A stretch of 64,000 bases of DNA from Panagrolaimus kolymaensis (lineage: Eukaryota; Nematoda; Chromadorea; Rhabditida; Panagrolaimidae), in contig JAJQJQ010000038.1 in NCBI GenBank assembly GCA_028622995.1, positions 496,001-560,000 of the forward strand. The letters run 5' to 3'. The position numbers were made by a program, and so were the translations under genes. The notes beneath the pieces were generated by a model, which was given only the letters and a program-made list of their open reading frames with translations, made no database searches and was not told the origin of the DNA. This document shows positions 55,929-64,000 of this stretch, piece by piece. The number at the start of each line of letters is the position of its first letter. The first letter of the stretch is position 1.

Positions 55929-57590
55929 TTAAACTGATGAATAATTAGGTATTCCTGAATTTGATTCAACGATGGGCGACGGATTTGATTCTTCTTTATT
56001 GAATTTGATCAACTCATTTGACGACGATGACGACGACAAATTTGAAGGGGTTCGATGCAATGGAGTTTTTTCAAGTTTTTTAGCTGCCACATGAACTTGC
56101 TTCAAAAAATATGGACCTCCTCTATTTACTATCCAATTATAAGCATATGTGGGGATATTAGCTTGGGGATCATCGTGATAAGTCAAAACATAATCTAAGC
56201 CATTCTAAAAAAAGAAAATCGAATTAAATTTTAAAATAAAATTAAAACTAAAAATAACTAACATCATCAAAACTTTTATGAGCATTTATAACCATACTTG
56301 ATCGATAATTATTTACTCGAACATGTTTACTTTTATCTGGCAGTGATTTTTCATCCACCGCAGTACTGCTAATTATCACTTTTCTATTATATTCATCAAC
56401 AATTTTTCTTCGAATATAAATATATACTCGAGCATTCAATGGAAAAGGATATTTTGCAACCCATCGAACTACTTGGGTATCACTTGTTGGATCATCCCCG
56501 AGAACTTCTAATTCAAGTACATTTGTATCCCATTCACGACGATACTCAACATCGCACTGAAAAATTCAATTCAATTCAATTCAATTCAATTCAATTCAAT
56601 TCAATTCAATTCAATAAAATTTATTATTTGTTTGTTATTCTAAAAATTCTCAAAAAAAGCAAACAATAAACTTTTTTCCTTTCTTTTCGACAAACCTGTG
56701 CATCAACAAAATTTCTTGGAGTTATATCGTAATACGTTCCAGAACATTTATATTCATAAAGTTCATGCTTTCCAGATAATTTTCGACGATATACTCTTAA
56801 ATCCTTTTCTTCAACCAAAATTTCCCATCTATTTCCAGCTTTATGTGAATGATCTTGGGTCTGAATTTCTGATGCTTCACTAAAAATTAAAATTAAAAGC
56901 TTTTGTGGAATCCTCAAATATTTTAAAGCTTTATTATTACTTTTTCATTTCATCATCCGACATCCCATAATCTTTGATTGAAATACCAGTAAGTGCAAGA
57001 AAACATGGAGGCTTATATAATTTTATTGCTAAACGCTTATATCTTTGATAATTATTCCATCTTGTTGGATTGAAGGTAGCCTAAGAATTAATGTCAAGCT
57101 TATAAGTGACTTAACAAATAAGATACAAACCCTTTGAAGTCTCTGGAAAATCCGAAAATATGTAAAAATTCTTTGATACATATAACTGCTATTTATCAAC
57201 GTCTAGAAAAAATAATAATGTTTTTCTTATGTTAGAGCATCAGTGATCATCAACATAGAGTAAAGAAGAAAAACAAGCAAAAAAAAATTAGTTCCAATAT
57301 TTCGTCTCGGAACCACCATTGCGATAGCGATAGATAACAATTTCAATTGGATTTCACGCTTTTTTCTCTCTCATTTTTTATTGGTGGAGGAAAATTAATT
57401 ACATGGATAAAAACTTTTTCAACGTAAACAAGATCAAAGAATAAACCAAGGCATTTTGCATTGCTAACTTTTCATACAGTGTTTTTAAAAGTCTATGAGC
57501 TGCGGCATAAATCCGTAATGGATTCATTTTCTTATGAATCATCAAAAAACGAATAGCAATTATTAAAAAAGTTATATATTGAAAAAACAT
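55929..57590 (-). CDS. STARD7: START-domain lipid-transfer protein (STARD7-like)
   Basis: Seven exons from ATG 57588-57590 (MFFQYITFLIIAIRFLMIHK, a hydrophobic N-terminus that could target or anchor the protein) to TAA 55929-55931. The START domain spans about 56900-56000: RWEILVEEKDLRVYRRKL, LYEYKCSGTYYDITPRNFVDAQ, YRREWDTNVLELEVL, DTQVVRWVAKYPFPLNAR, YIYIRRK, the loop with PDKSKHVRVNNYRSSMVI, then the terminal helix PTYAYNWIVNRGGPYFLKQ. This fits the PCTP/STARD7 group, which moves phosphatidylcholine to mitochondria in other animals. A (TTCAA) pentanucleotide tract abuts the acceptor of one intron. A Ser-rich tail follows. The first-exon donor (GCCTTG|GTTTAT) is inferred from phase. Confidence 0.85.
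56563..56617. repeat. (TTCAA)n microsatellite in a STARD7 intron
   Basis: About eleven perfect TTCAA units at about 56563-56617, directly beside the splice acceptor of the minus-strand intron, where they provide the T-rich TTGAATTGAATTTTTCAG tract. Seen directly. Confidence 0.9.
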
Positions 57591-57863
57591 TTTGTAAATC
57601 CAAAAAAATCTTGATTTTATTCGCAAAACTGTCTTCTAAAATTATTTTGAGCTCCATAAAAACGAAAAAGGTGCATTCTCAAGACGAAAATATATAGGTG
57701 GCACAATCTTGTTTCTTCCATCTTTTACTTTCGAAGACAACTAACATAATAACACCATCGCAAATGTAAAACCTGTTTTTGAACTATTGAATAAAATTAT
57801 AGTTAATTTTTTATCACATTTTTTAGACGTTGGAGTATCTATTTCTTCGAGTAAGAAATAGGC
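57591..57863. promoter_or_regulatory. Short divergent promoter of STARD7-like and ZDHHC16
   Basis: Only 273 bp separate two divergent ATGs, so both promoters must lie here. Near 57690-57720 (AAATATATAGG) is a possible TATA-like site on the plus strand. Role inferred from position. Confidence 0.4.
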
Positions 57864-59560
57864 ATGAATCCGGAATGGAATCCGGTAAGTGATCCACGTT
57901 CAACTTGTTGGTGTTGCAGATCGGCCAAACTAAAGCGAATATTTTTTTGTTTCATTTATTGGATGGATAAATTTGTTCGTAGAGGTCTTGGAAAGGTACG
58001 TTTTCATATATATTCTTTATCTTTAACAATATCGTTGTTTTCAGGTCTTAGTTGTCGTTGTTTATGGATTGGTATCATTTGTATTTCTTATGGCACTGGG
58101 CATTGTTCTTCCTTATGAATCTTTATGGATGCCTCTACCATTGATATGGTTGGTCATACCGCTTGCATTTTATTTTATTATCAATATCATTTATAACTAT
58201 CATATGGCTTCATCAACTCCATCTGGACGTCCGCCAAAAGTATGTTTCAAACAAAACTATGGTTACTTGTTGTATCTGCTGCTTTTGTTCATATCGCTTT
58301 TATATTCCTTTAACTAATTTTTTTGTTACAGAGTACTCGTGAACCACTTTGCTGGAAATGTCATAATCATAAAGACATCAATACTCACCACTGTAGTATG
58401 TGTGATGAATGTGTAGTCAATATGGATCATCATTGTATTTGGATTAATCGATGTGTTGGAGCTGGAAATCATCGCTATTTTATACAATTTACTGGCTTTC
58501 TTGCCATTGCATGTTTACTCTATTGCACTGTTGGATTTTCAACCTTTTATTACAATTATTGGCATGTGAGTTTCTTTTTCATATTATACTTTAGTTAAAC
58601 AAACTTTTAATAAGCTAGATACAACAGGTGGAGTTAGTAATAAGGAAATTACAATAACTAATGATTTTTGCTTGTTGAATGAGGAAATTATGTGTAAGGT
58701 TTCATAAGATTAACATTTCAAAATTCTCTTCTACGTACTTTACTTTTATTGCGTAAGAAAGAAAAAATGAAAGGGGTTTTTTCTCCTACGTAATTTTATT
58801 CTTGTTTCGATTCTTGGTAAAGGATTAAGCAAAGTTGACCATTGTTTATCTATCCTTGAAGCTTTTAAGCATATTGTCATTAATGAAATTAGGGAAATGA
58901 GACGTTGCACGAATCTTCTGCAATTTTTTATGTTATCATGTGACTATTAATTAGCATACTTTCAACACTCATCTGAACTTTATTATGTCATCAACATTAG
59001 CTTGCTTTTACTGAAAATAGTTTTTACATAATGTTATTCATGTCACGCATATTTTTCTTTTTCAACTTTGACCTTATCTTTCTTTCTTTTTTAGCCTAAC
59101 AGTGATACTGTACTTTGTCATCAAAAACTTGAAGAATCATTTTTCTGGATATCAAAATTATGCTCATATGGTGATGAAGCAATTGGAGCTTCAATATTCT
59201 TTGGATTTTGTTTATGTCTTATAATCTTCTGTCTAGTTGGTGGTCTCTTTATATGGAATGTTTTATTGGTTTCTAGTGGTTCAACTTACATCGGGTTATT
59301 GGTAAACTTTCAATCACTTTTCGGACAATGCTAATGTTTCTTTGTTTTAGAAAGGTCAAAACAACGATTGGACATGGAAAGAATTCTTTTGCCCATGGTT
59401 AAAATCAGATTTTTACTACATTTGGAAAGACTTCTTGAATCTTCATCAAAGTCGTACTTTTTGGCGTCATATTGCTCTTCCATCTTCTCATCGTCCTATG
59501 ATTCCGCTTGATTGGGGTGATAAAACGAGTCCTGATTCTCAACGATTATTGGATGTTTAA
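57864..59560 (+). CDS. ZDHHC16: Palmitoyltransferase ZDHHC16
   Basis: Five exons from ATG 57864 (MNPEWNPVSDPRS) to TAA 59558-59560. Four membrane segments: about 58050-58110, 58140-58200, 58480-58560 and 59190-59260. Between the second and third lies the Cys-rich domain CWKCHNHKDINTHHCSMCDEC and the DHHC motif, here in the form DHHCIWINRCVG, where most family members have DHHCPWLNNCVG. The C-terminal FWRHIALPSSHRP block and the SSGSTYI segment match the ZDHHC16 C-terminus, which in vertebrates includes LPSSH. Acts by S-acylating substrates at ER/Golgi membranes (family knowledge). The 528 bp last-but-one intron (58567-59094) holds nothing recognised. Confidence 0.88.
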
Positions 59561-60962
59561 TGGTTACAACATCGTTTAACTTTTACATACATATTTCATA
59601 CATTTTACGTGCATTTATATTTTACTTAATTTTGTTACATATTATAATTTTTTTGTACGGGTTTTTTTTTGTTTTCTTTTAATTGTGATACTGTATAATA
59701 AATAAATTGATAAGCATATTTTTTATTTTACTTAATAATTTATAATAACGAAAAATAAAGCATACTATAAAGACAATGGAGAAGAAGAAAAAAAAGGATT
59801 TTCTTTTAACACAAACAATTACAAACATCAATCAACAGATAAGGAGGCTTATAAAAACAAGTACAAAGAAAAAAATACAGACATAAATAATTTCATTAAA
59901 ATAAATGAGTAATATCGTTGACAAAAAATACAACGAAAAATAATAATAAAAACAAGAAAACGAAAGCAGCCCCACATTTTTTGCAAGTTTTTTAGAGCCA
60001 ACAATTTTACTGTGGGTTTGCATCATAAATAAAAACAACCAAAATAAATACGAAAAAGAAAACAACAAAGTATGTAATATCCTATTTTTGTAATTAGAGA
60101 GAAAATGAGTGATGAGAGGTGAGAAAAAGACAAATAATACCTATAACATGTAAACCAGTTGTTGTTTTGTAAAAAAAAAAGAAGAAAGAAGCAAAATTTG
60201 TATATATTATATTTTTGAGGAGGTGAGATTTTGTAGAGTACGAAGATTAAAACTACATACATACAAAGACAAAACAAAAAAAATTGATTAAGAGGATATT
60301 AGGCTTTGTTCATTTTTTTGTTTGCGTAATAAATAATTTTTTTTAGAGTAGTATTATGAAGTTCGGCCTTTCATCATTTTTTTTTGCAAAAAAAAGAGAT
60401 CATAACATGATGAGAGAAAAAATGTATGGAATGATTTATTTATAATTATTAAAATTAATATTCATCATCGAAAATATTTAATGGTTTATTAAAAGTGTGA
60501 GTGTGTGTGTTTGTGGCGAGCAAATATGTATTTATTTTTAGTTTTTTGCACTTAAAAAGCAGCGGGGGAAGCAATTTTAATAAGTTAATAAGTAAGATGC
60601 ATATTAAAGAAGGTCAAAGAAGAAAAAAACATATACTTTTTTTCTTTGGGTTTCTTGTAAAAAAATGTAAAAAATGAAGATGAGGAAAGAAGAGAAAATA
60701 TAAAATGATGGAAGAAAAAAATAAAGAAATTGAAGATAACAATGACGAGGTGAGAGGCATCTATTTTTTTGTCTTGAATATTCAGAGATCAAACTAAAAT
60801 ATGTGGGATAAAGCTCGTTAGAAAAAAAAAGCAAGCGAATATATTGGTATATTTTTTTAAATGGGTATTTGTTTTGCGAGATCTAATAATTTAAAAAGAG
60901 GGATCTATGCCTGCATGAAACAACAACAAAGCGCGCAAACAAAAAAAAGATATATTAAAATT
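59561..60962. other. Intergenic region between convergent genes
   Basis: 1.4 kb of AT-rich 3' flanks of ZDHHC16 (plus) and the IL-17-like gene (minus). A short GT-rich run (GTGTGAGTGTGTGTGTTTGTGG) is near 60498-60519. Open frames here are low-complexity and unsupported. Confidence 0.4.
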
Positions 60963-61873
60963 TTATGTCGGTATTTCAGCTTGAATTGGTACCATAATAT
61001 TCGCATCGCCATCAGTGTTAACATTTGCCTGAAACTTTAAAAATGATAACCGTGGTAAAAACATTGTAAATAAAGAAAATATTTTTAAGGATAGTCAGAG
61101 AAGAAGTATGAAATTCCTCCACGTGAAGGTTTAGAAGGACGTGATACAATATAATAATTTGTACGACGTATTGAACCGTCTCTTACCTGAACAACTGGGA
61201 TACAAGCTAAGGCAATAGTTTCAACATGTTCTGAGTATGTATTACATTGATCATCAAATAATAATGTTCGAACTTGATATCGTAATGGTTCACATTCAAA
61301 TATTCGTTTACCTACAAGTTTTGTGGATGGTCTAGGACATGAGCATTTTACTTCAGTTAATGCAGCTGGTATCCTCTGAAAATCATTTTTTTAAGTTTGC
61401 AAAGATTGAGAGTTACGAAATAAAATATCTTACTTTTGGATTATAATTTAATATATATTCAAATTTGCATAAGGCCCTTTCACGTAAAGGCGTTTCTGAA
61501 CTTATTACACTCATTTTTCGTGTATTACATGATGAAGCACCCGATGTCACTTGTTCACCATGCCTTAAACCATTTTCCTAAAAATTGCTTAATTACTGTA
61601 TTTCTTCCAACTTCAAAAACTTTACAAACCTGTATTTTTAATAAAGCTTGATGATATGAAGGTATAATAGGAGAATAATGTGAAGTATTTTTTCGATGTA
61701 ACCATTCAGAAAAACTTTGATGATGATCCATATTTTGATATCGACTAAAACATTCCTCCCTCATATCAAATGATTCTGATCTGCAAAAAAAAAATATTTC
61801 AATGTAAAATAAATGCTTAAAGAAAAAAAATTTCTCACTTTATTGAACCAATAATGTTTAATAGAATAACCAT
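60963..61873 (-). CDS. Interleukin-17-like cytokine
   Basis: Five exons. A hydrophobic start ([16 protein letters not shown] at 61871-61873; an upstream exon could extend it) is a signal peptide, followed by a basic propeptide-like part. The cystine-knot domain reads [24 protein letters not shown], then [18 protein letters not shown] and [11 protein letters not shown]. The order matches the IL-17 pattern (N-P-x-R-I/Y-P-x-x-L-x-E-A-K-C, then a V-P-V-L-R-R-like strand and V-x-C-x-C-V). Nematodes use IL-17 homologues as neuromodulators (family knowledge). The last exon (60963-61028) begins after a clear GTTTCAG; the intron 61029-61186 is itself open for about 33 codons, giving a possible alternative C-terminus ending at 61085. 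Confidence 0.75.
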
Positions 61874-63264
61874 AAATAGGATGCATTTATGGAAAGACGA
61901 TACCAGTATCTAAAATTAAATTTATGTTTAAATGGTAATTTGAAACTTTCTGTTTTAAAAAAAAATTAAGAAATAAATTTTAAAGCCCTAATCTAAGTCT
62001 TTTTTCCTGATTGTCTCACCTGAATTTCTTTTTTGTACATTTATGAAAATAAAAAGTAAAATAAGCAACGACGACTAAATAACAATAATGCCTATTCTTG
62101 GATTGGCACTCGCTGAAGAAAAAAGAGAAAGTTATGATGTGATTTGTTTTTTTTATTCTAAGAGAACAAAAATAAAAAAATGAATGATTAAACAAAAACG
62201 CGTTCAAGATTACCTCAGCCCTCACACACAACAAAAAAAAAAAAGGTAAATAATTTTTTTGAAAAAAACAATACAAGAAAGGAAATTACAAACAGACATT
62301 TCACAAGCCACCGCCCATTATAAAAAAGAAGTAACAAAAATAATAATAAAAAAATAACCAAAAAGCAAAAAATATTATAATTTTTAAAATATTTTATTTT
62401 TTAAAGACCATATTATTTGGAAGTTTATGTTTTTGAAATTAAATTTAAAAAAATAAATAAATAATAGCGTTAAATTTTTTTTTTAAATCTGATAATGACG
62501 TCGTAAATTTTTTTTATTGAGAAATGTAATATCCGTGTATTTAGAGAGAATGTGAGAAAGGGAGAAAGGGAGAGTCCAGGTTTGCTTTATTTGAGAATTT
62601 AAGAAAAAAAATATCATCTTTGAAGTTCACCTTTATTTATAAATCACTTAGAATAAATAAAAAAGGAAGAGCGAAAGTTTTAGTGACAAAGGTAAAAAAT
62701 AAAGAATTACAAAGATTAAAGGGAAAAAAAGATTAAGTAATAAATAAGTAAATAAATAAAAGGCTTACAGTATTAAAACAAAAAAGTCGTCGAAACATTG
62801 AATATAAAGTGCTTTTGTTGTTGCTGCTTTTGTGGCCTAATAAAATAATGAATGGAAGAAGAAATAAATAATCTTTTTTTTCTTTATACACAAAAATGAC
62901 ATCAAGAATTAACAACTAACGAAAACAGATATGATAAAATAAAATAAAATATGGTGGTCACTAATTAATGATGATATCTCTTGTTTCTTTTTAGCGTGCT
63001 TCACGTTTCAAGGTTTCGCTTCTTGCCTTGACTTTTCTTATCCCACTCCGCCCACTTTTTTTTATATCACGAAAAAAAATTACTTATCAAGGTTGCTCGG
63101 TTGGTTTATGAAATGCTAATTAATAAAACAAAGAAGTTAGTTTTTTTTGTTTGATTAAAAAAAAGTATGACATTTTATGATTAGCATAAATAAAACGTGA
63201 GACAGAGAAGAGCGAAGAAACATAAAAAAATTTGTATTCGTCAAGTAACATGCATATTCGTAAC
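61874..63264. other. Upstream region of the IL-17-like gene
   Basis: Very AT-rich. Likely holds the promoter and possibly an unseen 5' exon of the cytokine gene. AGAGAGAATGTGAGAAAGGGAG purine tract near 62540-62570; no other repeat or gene supported. Confidence 0.35.
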
Positions 63265-63706
63265 TAGGGTTCCTGTACCCCCCCGTTTTCTGAAAAACCC
63301 GGGGACGGGGACATACCCGTTTTCCAAATTCTTGTCCCCGTCATCCCCGTCGGGGACAAAATTTTTCGGGGACGGGAACGGGTATAGAAGAAAAAATTTT
63401 TTCTGATTTTTTTTCGATTTATAACAATTTTTTTAAGGTTATTTTCAATATGACATTGTCGAATTATGTTTGTTTTAGTCTTTGGTAAGGCATTCATGTA
63501 AAGAACAAATGAGAAAAATTAGAAAAAAATCATGAAAATGTCCAAAAAAATTTCATCGGGGACAATTTCTTTCGGGGACGGGGATTCGGGGATGAAGACG
63601 GGGACGAAATTCCTCGGGGACGGGTACGGGGACGGGGATTCGGGGACGGGGAATCGGGGATCCCCGTCCCCGCGGGGGGGGGGGGGGGGGGGGTACAGGA
63701 ACCCTA
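63265..63706. mobile_element. hAT-type MITE with GC-rich minisatellite interior
   Basis: 442 bp non-autonomous element. Terminal inverted repeats are perfect over 19 bp, TAGGGTTCCTGTACCCCCC at the left and its complement at the right. The 8-bp sequence TTCGTAAC flanks both ends (63257-63264 and 63707-63714) as a target duplication. TAGGG tips and an 8-bp duplication are hallmarks of hAT elements. The interior is mostly GGGGACGGG-like units and includes a run of 20 G at 63674-63693. No transposase is encoded. Confidence 0.85.
63674..63693 (+). repeat. Run of 20 consecutive G in the MITE
   Basis: Uninterrupted G20 next to GGGGACGGGGA repeats; a candidate G-quadruplex site and a place where the sequence length may be unreliable. 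Confidence 0.9.
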
Positions 63707-63714
63707 TTCGTAAC

Positions 63715-64000
63715 AACTTTCAAAGCAAAGACAAGAAGCAACAAGTTTGACCTTTCTTAGTTGCTTTTTTTGTTTTTACTTTAAAAAAAAAGGGGGTTAA
63801 AATAATTAATAAAAAGCAGCCTATAAAAGTTTTTTCTTTTTTAATGGAAAAAAGGGATTTTTTCAAGGAAATAACTACGAAGAAGAAATCTTAATTTAAT
63901 GTTTTATTATCTTATGGATAGTTACATAAACATATATGTATGTATACATACATAAAAAGGGTATTATAGTAAAACAAAGTATCAACAACATATTCATGAT
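63715..64000. other. Sequence to the right edge
   Basis: AT-rich, no gene seen. A short palindromic tract ATATATGTATGTATACATAC lies at about 63932-63951. Confidence 0.4.

Noticed and set aside
63197..63750. Pro/Gly-rich frames over the MITE
   Set aside because: They translate the GGGGAC repeats of the element and are not genes.

Overview
The window is eukaryotic, AT-rich, gene-dense DNA with short introns (mostly 40-60 bp, TTTNAG-type acceptors) and genes on both strands. The gene set points to a nematode: a nematode-style receptor guanylate cyclase, a SEK-1-type MAP kinase kinase, an SLC1 glutamate-type transporter, an IL-17-like cytokine and several proteins of nematode character. It does not look like Caenorhabditis elegans itself, and I cannot name the species. 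No rRNA, tRNA or CRISPR was recognised.

Layout. 1-2349 (-): truncated multi-pass transporter. 3603-4871 (+): GSKIP-domain protein, convergent with 5412-6788 (-), a tandem dsRBD-like protein. 7634-9411 (+): ZDHHC6 palmitoyltransferase. 10668-13307 (+): aerolysin-like (ETX/MTX2-type) protein behind a clear TATA box. 14543-15610 (+): SLC35B4 nucleotide-sugar transporter. 16118-16539 (-) and 17839-18526 (+): two small unknown genes. 19253-21514 (+): SLC1 transporter. 21670-32110 (-): receptor guanylate cyclase, cut in two by a Helitron (about 24395-30241). 32698-37979 (-): four tandem TPR genes with a relic of a cyclase exon between them. 38523-41002 (+): possible CECR2/RSF1-like chromatin factor. 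41801-42638 (+): APIP dehydratase. 43515-45699 (+): P-loop protein. 46123-48198 (-): CLPTM1. 49081-50777 (+): sek-1-like MAP2K. 51280-52264 (-): secreted Thr-rich protein. 53805-54738 (-): KCTD5. 55929-57590 (-): STARD7-like. 57864-59560 (+): ZDHHC16. 60963-61873 (-): IL-17-like cytokine. 63265-63706: hAT-type MITE.

The most unusual region is 24-38 kb. A Helitron with an uninterrupted Rep/helicase frame and a canonical 3' hairpin-CTAG end lies in coding sequence of the cyclase, separating its ligand-binding ectodomain from the membrane, kinase-homology and cyclase domains. The Helitron tail carries what looks like exons of a captured gene. Next to it, a TPR gene cluster grew by duplications that also carried a piece of the cyclase; one TPR copy has a frameshift.

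There is no sign of operons. Most neighbours are divergent or convergent with 0.15-1.5 kb spacers. Several products belong to known pathways: palmitoylation (two DHHC enzymes), methionine salvage (APIP), p38 signalling (SEK-1), cGMP signalling (cyclase) and IL-17-type signalling. Their proximity looks like ordinary gene order and not a functional cluster.
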